In this document: positions 1 through 11,679 of the stretch, one piece after another
How positions within the stretch are numbered: the first letter of the stretch is position 1
Layout: each line of letters begins with the position of its first letter
Origin: Jiangella anatolica
GTDB taxonomy: Bacteria > Actinomycetota > Actinomycetes > Jiangellales > Jiangellaceae
Assembly: GCF_003236295.1 (NCBI RefSeq)
Contig: NZ_POTW01000061.1
Coordinates: forward strand, 1 to 39,635
DNA: 39,635 nt
Reading direction: 5' to 3'
Notes under the pieces: model-generated
Told to the model about the DNA's origin: nothing
The model's database searches: none
Seen by the model: only the letters and a program-made list of their open reading frames with translations
Program-made: the position numbers and the translations under genes

Positions 1-1376
1 GCGTCACCCCCGGACGCGTCCCCGCCGCCGTCGCCACCCGAGGCATCGCCGCCGCCCTCGTCGCCACCGGGGCCGGGCTGCGGAGCGCCGCCGGTGCCGG
101 TCGCACACTGGACCGGCCCCTGCTGGTCGCACTCGGGTGGGTAGGGCGCGTTCTCGGCCAGGGTGTTGGTGCCGTCGGTGGAGAACGTCGGGTTGTTGCA
201 GTCGGCGACGTTGAGGTTCTGTACGTCGACGCCGGGGATCTCGCGGACCTGCGCGAACCCGGCCTCGACCAGGTTGATCGGCAGTGGCGAGTAGCCCAGC
301 GCGGGCGCGGAGCGCTGCCCCTCGCAGAGGAAGTGGTAGGCGAACGCGCCCAGCGTGTAGCCCTTGTTCGCGGTGAACCCGTACTCCAGTTCGTCGGGCA
401 GGATCATGTACGAGTACGACGACAGCGGGTACGCGCGCCGGTCCTCGTTCCGGTAGACGCCGGTGAGGTCCTGCGTCAGGTAGTCCTGCGACGTCTCGTC
501 CTCGTTGATCCGGGCGCCGAGCAGCCCGACGGCGACCGCCTCGGGTGTGGGCTCGACGTAGTAGCCGGACCGGTTCAGCACCTTCACCACCGGGAAGCCG
601 GCCTCGTCGGCGTAGGAGTACTCGACGTAGGTGATCGCGCCCTCGTTGTGCGCCTGCGCGACGTAGCCGGCGACGTTGTTCGAGCCGGAGGCGCCGTGGA
701 AGCCGGTCGGGATCGGGTAGTACGACGTCTGCCCGCACGGCGTCTCGCGGCCGACCCGCTCGCAGAACGCGTTCCACAGCGCCGTGTGCTCGGTCGCCAT
801 CCAGAGCGAGAACTGCGCCGACGTGCCGGAGCCGTCCGAGCGGACCACCGGGACGATCTTGCGGGCCGGCAGCGCCAGCGCCGGGTTGTCCTGCTTGATC
901 GCCGGGTCGTTCCACATCGTGATGACGCCGGTGAAGATCTTCGTGAGCACCTCGCCGGACAGCCGCAGGTTCGTCACCCGCTGCCCGCCGATCGTCAGGT
1001 TGTACATGAACGACGTGCCGCCGGCGACGATCGGCATGTAGCGGAAGCTGCGCTCCGGCGGCGGGTCCGACGCCTGCGTCCCGGTGTCGCGCAGGCCGTA
1101 CGGGATCTCGGACACGGCGAAGTCGACGGTGCCCTGGCCGAACTGCTGCCGCCCGGCCGACGAGCCGACGCCGGAGTAGTTGACCGTCATGCCGTACTGG
1201 TTGACGTTGCGGGCCCACTGGGCGATGGCGTTCTGGCTCCACGTCGAACCGGAGCCCGTCACCGTCACGTAGGTGCCCTGGGCGACCGCGGGATCCGCGC
1301 CCGAGACCACCGCACCGCCGATCAGCGCCGCGGCCGCGAGCACGCCCGCGATCCGCGTCACCATTGCGAACCTCAT
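1..1376 (-). CDS. pstS: Phosphate ABC transporter substrate-binding protein PstS (3' end outside window)
   Basis: Periplasmic-type phosphate-binding protein that would deliver phosphate to PstCA. The reading frame is open from ATG 1376 to the window edge (458 codons seen). Residues 1-33 form a signal peptide (MRFAMVTRIAGVLAAAALIG, then a cleavage site near AVA-QG). The mature part starts TVTGSGSTW and has the PstS hallmarks SGVGSSAGRQQFGQGTVDF and VRSDGSGTSAQF, which bind phosphate through main chain and Ser/Thr/Asp. There is no lipobox cysteine, unlike usual actinobacterial PstS. After a Cys-containing segment (CDQQGPVQCATGTG) comes a Gly/Asp/Ser-rich linker that continues past position 1, so the protein is longer than a normal PstS and may be anchored at its C-terminus. 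Its ATG overlaps the pstA stop (ATGA), so it is translated last in the operon, which is unusual. Confidence 0.93.
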   Translation of the reverse strand, partial: MRFAMVTRIAGVLAAAALIGGAVVSGADPAVAQGTYVTVTGSGSTWSQNAIAQWARNVNQYGMTVNYSGVGSSAGRQQFGQGTVDFAVSEIPYGLRDTGTQASDPPPERSFRYMPIVAGGTSFMYNLTIGGQRVTNLRLSGEVLTKIFTGVITMWNDPAIKQDNPALALPARKIVPVVRSDGSGTSAQFSLWMATEHTALWNAFCERVGRETPCGQTSYYPIPTGFHGASGSNNVAGYVAQAHNEGAITYVEYSYADEAGFPVVKVLNRSGYYVEPTPEAVAVGLLGARINEDETSQDYLTQDLTGVYRNEDRRAYPLSSYSYMILPDELEYGFTANKGYTLGAFAYHFLCEGQRSAPALGYSPLPINLVEAGFAQVREIPGVDVQNLNVADCNNPTFSTDGTNTLAENAPYPPECDQQGPVQCATGTGGAPQPGPGGDEGGGDASGGDGGGDASGGD

Positions 1377-2578
1377 GGTGCTTCTCCCTCGGCCGATCGG
1401 TGCTGGTCGCGGACGGCGAACCGCTCGGCGTCGCGGCGCGAGACGGCCGCCCGTCGCCGCAGCTGCCGCTTGGTGAGCCGGCCCGGACCCCGTCCGCCGA
1501 TCACGCGGGCGGCGACGAACAGGCCCAGCACGATCACCATCAGCAGCGCCGCCGCGCCGAACCCGCGCGCGATGTAGGCCGGCTCCGGCGAGCGGACCAG
1601 GTCGAACGTGAGCAGCGGGAGGGACACCATCGGCCCGTCCAGCGGGTTGAGGCTGAGGTGGTTGGTGAAGCCGGCCGTCAGCAGCACGGGCGACGTCTCG
1701 CCGATGCCGCGTGCGGTGCCGAGGATGACCGACGTCGTCAGGCCCGAGCGCGCGGTCGGGAGCGTGACGTGCCAGACGGTGCGCCAGTGGCCGCCGCCGA
1801 GCCCGTAGGACGCCTCCTTCAGCGTCCCCGGCACCAGCCGCAGCACGACGTCGGCGGCCCGGATGACGATCGGCAGCATCATCACCGACAGCGCCAGCGA
1901 CGCGGCGATGCCGGAGAAGCCCATGCCCAGCGCCACGACCACCGTCGCGTAGATGAACAGGCCCGCGACGATCGACGGCAGCGCCGTCATCGCCTCGACG
2001 ATGGTGCGGACGAACCGGCTGTACCGCCCCGGGAACTCACTGAGGAAGACCGCGCAGAGCAGCCCGATCGGCACCGTGATCAGCACCGCGATGGTGATCA
2101 TGATCAACGTGCCGGCCATGCCGTGCAGCACGCCGCCGACGTCCAGCCCGTCCAGCGGGCCGGCGTTGCGCAGGTCCTGGACGTAGAAGTTCAGGTGCCG
2201 CATCGGCTCCCGGCCGCGCCAGAACGTGAACGCGATCACCGAGATCAGGGCCGTCAGCATGAGCACCGCGGCGCTGTGCATGACCACCGTCGACAGCCGG
2301 TCGCGCACGGCCGGGCCGCTCTCGTCATAGGAGACCAGCAGCGCGTAGAACGCGAGGAACAGCACGTACGCGACGACGATGAAGCCGATCAGACCGCTGA
2401 ACGGGGTCAGCAGCGAGAAGAACAGCGTGGTGACGGCGAGGGCGGCGAGGCCCGCGCCGACCAGCGCGAGGACGTCGGAGCGGCGCACCGACGCGGTCCT
2501 GCGCAGCACCTCGGCCTGGGCCGGCGGCCGCTGCGGCACCGTCGTCCGCGCCTCGGGCTCGGTGGTCATGACGGTCAT
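1373..2578 (-). CDS. pstA: Phosphate ABC transporter permease PstA
   Basis: Inner-membrane permease of the high-affinity phosphate importer, partner of PstC. The 401-residue protein carries the binding-protein-dependent permease domain in its C-terminal 280 residues, with the EAA-loop region (LGGGHWRTVWHVTLPTARSG) and the PstA-typical GIGETSPVLL. It is about 100 residues longer than most PstA proteins because of an N-terminal extension with two extra hydrophobic segments (VLALVGAGLAALAVTTLFF and GLIGFIVVAYVLFLAFYAL). It starts 4 bp after pstC, and its TGA overlaps the pstS ATG, so pstC-pstA-pstS are almost certainly one transcript. A second ATG three codons in (MTTEP) is an alternative start. 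No pstB ATPase is seen; it may lie beyond position 1. Confidence 0.95.
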   Translation of the reverse strand: MTVMTTEPEARTTVPQRPPAQAEVLRRTASVRRSDVLALVGAGLAALAVTTLFFSLLTPFSGLIGFIVVAYVLFLAFYALLVSYDESGPAVRDRLSTVVMHSAAVLMLTALISVIAFTFWRGREPMRHLNFYVQDLRNAGPLDGLDVGGVLHGMAGTLIMITIAVLITVPIGLLCAVFLSEFPGRYSRFVRTIVEAMTALPSIVAGLFIYATVVVALGMGFSGIAASLALSVMMLPIVIRAADVVLRLVPGTLKEASYGLGGGHWRTVWHVTLPTARSGLTTSVILGTARGIGETSPVLLTAGFTNHLSLNPLDGPMVSLPLLTFDLVRSPEPAYIARGFGAAALLMVIVLGLFVAARVIGGRGPGRLTKRQLRRRAAVSRRDAERFAVRDQHRSAEGEAP

Positions 2579-2582
2579 CGGC

Positions 2583-3587
2583 TCACGCCTCGCTCGCCGC
2601 GCCGGACCGGGTGCGCGCCACGATCGACGAGGCCGCGAAGTTCACGACCAGCGTCATCAGGAACAGCGTCAGCCCGGCCGCCATCAGCGCCGACATGCCG
2701 AACTCCGTCGCCTCGCCGAACCGCAGCGCGATCAGCGCGGAGATCGAGTTCGACCCGGTCTGCAGGAGGTTCGGCTGGATCTCGAAGACCGGCGAGATGA
2801 TCAGGTAGACGGCGATCGTCTCGCCCAGCGCCCGGCCCAGGCCCAGCATCGACCCGCCGATCATGCCGCCGGTGCCGAACGGCAGCACGACGGAGCGGAT
2901 CATCCCCCAGCGGGTCGCGCCCAGCGCGTACGCGCCCTCTCGCTCGCCGGGCGGCGCCTGGGAGAACACCTCGCGCATGATCGAGCAGATGATCGGGGTG
3001 ATCATCAGTGCGACCACGATGCCGGCGATGAACGTCGAGGACGTGAAGACCGACATCGACAGCAGCGGGTCGTCGGGGTCGAAGCCGTCGACGCTGAGGA
3101 ACGGGATCCAGTCCAGCCAGGTCGCGAGCCACCGCGACAGCCCGATCACGTGCGGCTGCAGCAGGTACAGCCCCCAGATGCCGTAGACGATGCTGGGCAC
3201 CGCCGCCATCAGGTCGACCATGCTGATCAGCGTCTGCTTGAACCGGCGCGGCGCGTACTCGGAGATGTACAGGGCCGCGCCGGCCGCCAGCGGCACCGCG
3301 ATGACGATCGCGACCAGCGCGATCAGCACCGTCAGCACCAGCACGGCGGCGATGCCGAAGTTGTGCGAGTCAGGCTCCCAGGCGCGGGTGGTGACGAACG
3401 CCCTGGGCCCGTCGGCCGAGAGCGCCTGCCAGCCGCGGTAGAGCAGGAACAGGCCGACCAGCGACATGACGGCGAGCACGACGAAGCCCGCCAGCCGCGA
3501 CACGGCGCCGAAGACCCGGTCCGCGGCGCCGGTGACGGTGGTCAGCCGGCGCGGCGCGTCCTGCTCCTGCGTCGGTGCGTCGATCAC
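2583..3587 (-). CDS. pstC: Phosphate ABC transporter permease PstC
   Basis: Inner-membrane permease, partner of PstA. From GTG 3587 it has 334 residues, normal for PstC. I chose that start because it overlaps the TGA of the upstream gene (GTGA), and because the protein then begins VIDAPTQEQDAPRR, with the first membrane segment about 25 residues later (LAGFVVLAVMSLVGLFLLY). The open frame continues about 110 codons upstream, but that stretch is antisense to the neighbouring gene and has no family resemblance. The PstC features YGIWGLYLL, the EAA loop GATRWGMIRSVVLPFG and GRALGETIAVYLI are all present. It is the first transport gene of the operon. Confidence 0.94.
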   Translation of the reverse strand: MIDAPTQEQDAPRRLTTVTGAADRVFGAVSRLAGFVVLAVMSLVGLFLLYRGWQALSADGPRAFVTTRAWEPDSHNFGIAAVLVLTVLIALVAIVIAVPLAAGAALYISEYAPRRFKQTLISMVDLMAAVPSIVYGIWGLYLLQPHVIGLSRWLATWLDWIPFLSVDGFDPDDPLLSMSVFTSSTFIAGIVVALMITPIICSIMREVFSQAPPGEREGAYALGATRWGMIRSVVLPFGTGGMIGGSMLGLGRALGETIAVYLIISPVFEIQPNLLQTGSNSISALIALRFGEATEFGMSALMAAGLTLFLMTLVVNFAASSIVARTRSGAASEA

Positions 3588-4048
3588 AGCGAGCCCACGC
3601 TGCTCCGGTCGGTCCGGCCGCGGCTCTCGACCTGGCGGACGCCCTCGACCAGCTGCGCGCCGGGAACCGCTGCCAGGAACGTGCGCAGGCTGTACCGGCA
3701 CTCGCGTTCGCGGTGGTACATCCGGCCGGACCGGGCCACCGGCCGGTCGCCGAGCGTCACCCGCCAGGTCCACATGCCGGTCGCCGTGTCCGTCGCCATC
3801 GACGTCTCCAGCCGGTCCACCCCCTGCTGGAGGATCCCGACGTCGGAACGCCCGGCCGCGTAGCTGTCCCACACCCGGAAGCTGCGGCCGAGCTCGCGGT
3901 TGTTCGGCGAGGCGAGCAGCCACGCGAAGCAGACCGCGGGCGCGCCCCTACGGCGCCCTGGTCCCGGCTCGGCGCTGCGGCCCCAGCTGGGACTGAGCGA
4001 ACGATCCGGGTCGTGCAGGGCAAGGAAGATGAATCGAGCTGACCGCAC
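3584..4048 (-). CDS. Small conserved-looking protein of unknown function ahead of pstC
   Basis: I do not recognise a named family. From GTG 4048 the product has 154 residues starting VRSARFIFLALHDPDR; a second GTG at 4051 also fits, with a GAGGGGG ribosome-binding site just upstream. The open frame reaches further (ATG 4147), but that part looks non-coding. The C-terminal half (WTWRVTLGDRPVARSGRMYH, then RECRYSLRTFLAAVP) resembles the short beta-strand layout of YegP/DUF1508 domains: a residue string, a 'variable-then-serine' strand and a helix. This is only a fold-level impression. The TGA overlaps the pstC GTG, so it is coupled to phosphate transport genes and should be the first gene of that operon. 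Confidence 0.6.
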   Translation of the reverse strand: MRSARFIFLALHDPDRSLSPSWGRSAEPGPGRRRGAPAVCFAWLLASPNNRELGRSFRVWDSYAAGRSDVGILQQGVDRLETSMATDTATGMWTWRVTLGDRPVARSGRMYHRERECRYSLRTFLAAVPGAQLVEGVRQVESRGRTDRSSVGSL

Positions 4049-4265
4049 CACGCCACCCCCTCGACGGCGATCCGTCAGAACTCGGGCGCGACGCGCGCCG
4101 TCAGGGTGCGACTCTGCTGGGTATGCGTTGCATCTCAACCAGGGCAACGTGTACGCCGGACATGCGACAAGTGAAGAGGATCTCCGCTTTTCGCCTACAT
4201 TTCCGGCGACAATTCGTCACGGTCGGCGTCATGATCGACATGGGCCCTGAGCTGGGCGTTGCCAT

Positions 4266-4282
4266 TACATCGTAGCGATGTA
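4266..4282. promoter_or_regulatory. Orphan operator-like palindrome
   Basis: TACATCG-TAG-CGATGTA is a perfect 7+7 dyad with a 3-bp centre, in a locally AT-richer stretch between the pst operon and the repeat element. It has the shape of a winged-helix repressor operator (PadR or BlaI type). No gene starts next to it: the nearest ones are the minus-strand gene at 4048 and the end of glnD at 5059. The rest of 4049-4330 shows no gene and no clear PHO box. Confidence 0.4.
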
Positions 4283-4330
4283 TTTCCGGCGCCGCAGCCT
4301 GGGCGAGTGCGACAGTTGGTTTGAGGGTGT

Positions 4331-5025
4331 GAACGTTGGCCGTCCCCCTGCTGCCCATTCTCTTAACCGCGAGCACGCGCCTCAAGTCCGACGCCTCTGG
4401 CTGTTCGCTGTCCGTTGTGGTCGGGGGCTCTGGACTTGACCCGCGCACTCCCGGCTAAGAACGGGCAGCTATCAGGGGGACGGGGGGAGTGTGGCGACGC
4501 CCCGTCGGGCTCCGGCGCTGGGTTGGCGAGTGGTTCGGGTCCGCTGGCCGCTCCCGCCGGCCTGTCGGGCCGTCGGGTCGGGTTCGGTGTGGCGTTGGTG
4601 TCGTTAAGTGTCCACCTAGTGAGATTTCGCCGGGTCATCCGGGCCGCCCACCAGGCGTTCTCACGCTTCTTTAGGCATGCATGGGTGGTCGAGCGAGAGA
4701 ACGCCTAGGGACGTGCGCGATCGTTGATGATCATTGCTGTCCACAGCCCCACAAACGCCGCGACCCGGACACCACAGGTTGCCACAGCGGCCAGCGGACC
4801 CGACGAGGCGCCAACCCGACGCCCGAGCCCCGACGGACGGCGCCGGAGCCCCGGCGGACGTGCCCACACTCCCCCCGTCCCCCTGATAGCTGCCCGTTCT
4901 TGGCCCCGGAGCCGCGGGTCAAGTACGCGGCCCCCAACCACCAGCCACATCAGCGACAGGGGCCGCGGACTTGAGGCGCGGCTCCGGGGCTAAGAGAATG
5001 GGCAGCAGGGGGACGGCCAACGTTC
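4331..5025. mobile_element. 695-bp nested inverted-repeat element (MITE- or BIME-like), non-coding
   Basis: Its ends are perfect 35-bp inverted repeats (4331-4365 and 4991-5025). A second perfect inverted pair of 38 bp lies inside (4457-4494 and 4864-4901), and weaker pairing continues inward to about 4560/4780. The same roughly 50-bp unit occurs four times: reverse at 4340-4389 and 4875-4925, forward at 4432-4483 and 4967-5016. Each unit has a CTTGA-type end, a TAAGA-type middle, GGGCAGC and GGGGGACGG. The units therefore form two head-to-head pairs. The centre holds another stem of 15 bp with one mismatch (4653-4667 with 4692-4706). Open frames here are short and look like no protein. I saw no clear target-site duplication. 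Confidence 0.7.
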
Positions 5026-5058
5026 GCAGCCCCACAAGCCAACGGGCGGGCATCGGAC

Positions 5059-9021
<3,963 letters not shown>

Positions 9022-9097
9022 CGTTGGCTCCTAGCCGAGTCGGAACGCCGGCGCCCTCACCGGGGCCGGCACGTCCCTGTGATGGTGGCCACCCGGC

Positions 9098-9135
9098 GTT
9101 ACTCGAACGTGCGCCACCCATTACGGGGACGTGAC
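9098..9135. promoter_or_regulatory. Likely GlnR nitrogen-response box upstream of amt
   Basis: Four 5-bp half-sites with exact 6-bp spacers are seen: on the minus strand GTCAC-N6-GTAAT-N6-CGCAC-N6-GTAAC. The spacing matches the known actinobacterial GlnR pattern (GTnAC and GAAAC half-sites every 11 bp), although the GAAAC-type positions are degenerate. It lies 77-114 bp before the amt start, and amt-glnB-glnD is a standard GlnR target in Streptomyces. Confidence 0.6.
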
Positions 9136-9171
9136 ATGGGCGGCCTTCGCGTTACGAGTACGTGAACAGCT

Positions 9172-10203
9172 TCAGGCGGCGGCGGGTGATGTGGTGGAGC
9201 TGCGCTCGATCAGCGTGGTGGCGAGCTCGAAGTGGTGGGTCTCGGGTCGCCGGCCCTGCGCGAGCCCGAGCAGTGTGCGCAGCGCCACCCGGCCCATCTC
9301 GCGCATCGGCTGCCGCACCGTGGTGAGCTGGGGCGACGTCCAGGCGGCGGCATAGGTGTCGTCGAAGCCGACGATGCTGAGGTCGTCCGGCAGGCGCAGG
9401 CCGCGTCGGCGGGCCTCTTCCATGACGCCGAGCGCGGAGCCGTCGCAGCCGGCGACGATCGCGGTCGGCGGTTCGGGGAGGTCGAGCAGACGGGCGGCCA
9501 TGGTCTGCCCGTCCTCGTAGCTGAACCCCACCTGCTGCACCAGGTCGTCGTCCGCCGAGGCGGGGAGGCCGGCGCTGCTCAGGGCGGCGAGGTGGCCGTG
9601 CAGCCGCTGCTGCGCCGGCCGCGACGCGGGCAGGCCGCCGGCGAACCCGATGCGCCGGTGGCCCAGGCCCAGCAGGTGCTCGGTGGCCTGCAGGCCGCCG
9701 GACCAGTTGGTGGCGCTGACGCTCACCAGCTGGTCGGTGGTGCTGGGGTCGATCGACACGGGGTCGACGGCGACGAGGCCGAGGCCGGCGTCGGCGCAGG
9801 CGCGGACCTCGGACGGGCTGACCTCGGTGGTGACGACGATCAGTCCGAGGTGCCCCTTGGCCGACAACCCGCGGAACCACTCGGGCTCCAGCGCGCCGGA
9901 CCCGGCCAGATGCGTGACGACGACGTCGACGCCCTGCTCCAGGCCGGCCGACACGATGCCGGACAGCACCTGCGCCGAGTAAAGGTTCACGAACGCGTCG
10001 AACAGGACGGTGACCGTCGGCGTGGTGTCGTGCACGCGCCGGCCGGTGCTGGGGACGTAGCCCAGCGACCCGATCGCCTCCTGCACCCGGGCCCGCGTCG
10101 CCGCCGCGACGTCGCCGCGCCCGTTGAGCACCTTCGACACCGTCGCCTTGGACACACCTGCGGCCTGCGCGACGGTGTCCAGGGTCGGCCGCTCTCCTCG
10201 CAT
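9172..10203 (-). CDS. LacI-family transcriptional repressor
   Basis: Sugar-responsive repressor, 343 residues. Residues 7-29 form the LacI helix-turn-helix (TLDTVAQAAGVSKATVSKVL) followed by the hinge region (NGRGDVAAATRARVQEAIGS). The rest is the periplasmic-binding-protein-like effector domain, with the typical GLGHRRIGFAGG and LSIVGFDDTYAAAWTSPQLTTVRQP. It is transcribed away from a sugar ABC importer and GH3 glycosidase operon, which it very likely controls. A perfect CGAAA-CTA-TTTCG palindrome overlaps its own -10, so it probably also represses itself. The inducer is probably a product of the glycosidase, a beta-linked oligosaccharide. Confidence 0.93.
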   Translation of the reverse strand: MRGERPTLDTVAQAAGVSKATVSKVLNGRGDVAAATRARVQEAIGSLGYVPSTGRRVHDTTPTVTVLFDAFVNLYSAQVLSGIVSAGLEQGVDVVVTHLAGSGALEPEWFRGLSAKGHLGLIVVTTEVSPSEVRACADAGLGLVAVDPVSIDPSTTDQLVSVSATNWSGGLQATEHLLGLGHRRIGFAGGLPASRPAQQRLHGHLAALSSAGLPASADDDLVQQVGFSYEDGQTMAARLLDLPEPPTAIVAGCDGSALGVMEEARRRGLRLPDDLSIVGFDDTYAAAWTSPQLTTVRQPMREMGRVALRTLLGLAQGRRPETHHFELATTLIERSSTTSPAAA

Positions 10204-10208
10204 GCGCC

Positions 10209-10240
10209 CGAAACTATTTCGACTTCCGTCCCGTTGTCAA
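10209..10240 (-). promoter_or_regulatory. LacI-gene promoter with overlapping operator
   Basis: On the minus strand TTGACA (10240-10235), an 18-bp spacer and TAGTTT (10216-10211) form a promoter for the repressor gene. The perfect palindrome CGAAA-CTA-TTTCG (10209-10221) covers the -10 and ends 6 bp before the start codon, which points to autorepression. Confidence 0.65.
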
Positions 10241-10247
10241 GCACCCA

Positions 10248-10311
10248 TTGACGCCATCCACCTGCCTGATTACCCTCTCGGTCAACCGAAACACCGTCGC
10301 AACTGTTTCGG
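10248..10311 (+). promoter_or_regulatory. Importer-operon promoter with LacI operator downstream
   Basis: TTGACG (10248-10253), a 17-bp spacer and TACCCT (10271-10276) make a good sigma-70-type promoter for the sugar importer. Starting just after the expected transcription start are perfect inverted half-sites CCGAAACA (10286-10293) and TGTTTCGG (10304-10311), separated by 10 bp. They share the CGAAA/TTTCG half-site with the operator in front of the LacI gene, so both are likely bound by that repressor. Confidence 0.65.
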
Positions 10312-10343
10312 AACCAGTCGCTCCACGAGGACAGGATGGCGCA

Positions 10344-11678
10344 ATGAGGCACACCAGACTCCGGGCCGCGGCAGCAGCGATGGTCGCCGCCACGGCGCTC
10401 ACACTCGCGGCCTGCGGGGGCGCGAGCCCCGGCGACTCCACCGACGCCGGCACGGACGGCGGCGACGATGCCCAGAACGGCGAGGGCGGCGCGGCCAGCG
10501 CCTGGATCCTCACCGGCGGCGGCTGGCCCGTCACCGCCGCCTCGTTCGAACGCTGGAACGGCGAGCACGACGACCAGCCGATCGCGGTCGAGGAGTTCGA
10601 GAACGACGCGTTCAAGGAGAAGATCCGCACGTCGGTCGGCTCCGGCGAAGCCCCGACGCTGATCATGAACTGGACCGGCGGCACCCTGGCCGACTACGTC
10701 GCGAACGACCAGGTCGTCGACATCGGCGCCGAGACGGCCGACCTGACCGGCCGGGTCATGCCGTCGGTCGCCCAGAACGGCGTGATCGACGGCGTCACCT
10801 ACGCGGTCCCGATGAACGACGTCCAGCCGGTTGTCCTTTACTACAACGAGGACCTGTTCGCGCAGGCCGGCATCGAGGTGCCGACGACCTGGCAGGAGAC
10901 GCTGGACGCGGTCGCGACGTTCAAGGACGCCGGCATCATCCCGTTCTCGCTGGCCGGTCAGAGCGTCTGGCCGGAACTGATGTGGATCCAGTACCTCACC
11001 GACCGCATCGGCGGCCCCGAGGTCTTCCAGGCCGTCCTCGACGGCGAGCCGGACGCGTGGTCCGACCCGGCGATCACCGAGGCGCTGACGAAGATCCAGG
11101 AGCTGGTCGAGGCCGGCGGGTTCGGCGACGCGTTCGCCTCCGTAGCGGCCGACCAGAGCGCCGACGCCGCGCTCGTGCACACCGGCCGCGCCGCGATGCT
11201 GCTGCAGGGCAGCTGGGTCTACGCGACCTTCCACACCGACAACCCGGAGTTCGCGACGTCGGCGCTCGGCTTCACGTCGTTCCCGGAGATCGAGGGCGGC
11301 AGCGGCGACCCGGCGAACATCGTCGGCAACCCGGCCAACTTCTGGTCGGTCTCGGCGTCGGCGAGCGACGAGGAGCAGCAGACCGCGCTGGACTACCTCA
11401 ATGAGTTCGTCTACGACGACGAGCAGCTCACCGCCATGCTCGACGCCGGCAGCGTGCCGCCGGTCGCGGGCCTCGAGGACCGCATCGCCCAGAGCGACGA
11501 CGCCGAGTACCTGGGCTTCGCCTACGGGCTGGTGCAGGACGCGCCGCACTTCCAGTTGTCCTGGGACCAGGCGCTGCCCTCGGACCAGGCGCAGGAGCTG
11601 CTGACGAACCTCAGCCAGATCTTCCTCGGCGAGATCACCCCGCAGCAGTTCGTCGACGCGATGAACGCCACGCTCTGA
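10344..11678 (+). CDS. Sugar ABC transporter substrate-binding lipoprotein
   Basis: Extracellular solute-binding protein (family 1) of a carbohydrate importer. The start at ATG 10344 is set by a GAGGACAGG ribosome-binding site and by the signal peptide MRHTRLRAAAAAMVAATALT, which ends in the lipobox LAAC with acylated Cys24. An acidic Gly/Asp linker follows, then the binding domain (WILTGGGWPVTAASFERWN and VPMNDVQPVVLYYNEDLF, typical of this family). Length is 444 residues. It is the first gene of an operon with two permeases and a GH3 enzyme. No ATPase gene is present; in actinomycetes such importers often share one encoded elsewhere (MsiK type). Confidence 0.93.
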   Translation: MRHTRLRAAAAAMVAATALTLAACGGASPGDSTDAGTDGGDDAQNGEGGAASAWILTGGGWPVTAASFERWNGEHDDQPIAVEEFENDAFKEKIRTSVGSGEAPTLIMNWTGGTLADYVANDQVVDIGAETADLTGRVMPSVAQNGVIDGVTYAVPMNDVQPVVLYYNEDLFAQAGIEVPTTWQETLDAVATFKDAGIIPFSLAGQSVWPELMWIQYLTDRIGGPEVFQAVLDGEPDAWSDPAITEALTKIQELVEAGGFGDAFASVAADQSADAALVHTGRAAMLLQGSWVYATFHTDNPEFATSALGFTSFPEIEGGSGDPANIVGNPANFWSVSASASDEEQQTALDYLNEFVYDDEQLTAMLDAGSVPPVAGLEDRIAQSDDAEYLGFAYGLVQDAPHFQLSWDQALPSDQAQELLTNLSQIFLGEITPQQFVDAMNATL

Positions 11679-11679
11679 C

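Noticed and set aside
4-1242. Arg-rich 412-residue minus-strand open frame at the left edge
   Set aside because: It is a wrong-frame shadow of pstS; the pstS frame has a signal peptide and phosphate-binding motifs.
4100-4260. PHO box upstream of the pst operon
   Set aside because: TTCAC-like words occur on the minus strand but not as properly spaced direct repeats.
4560-4790. Possible tRNA or structured RNA in the centre of the repeat element
   Set aside because: No cloverleaf or T-loop was found; the stems are explained by the inverted repeats.
4363-4974. Several open frames inside the repeat element
   Set aside because: They run through the inverted repeats in both directions, have odd composition and lack ribosome-binding sites.
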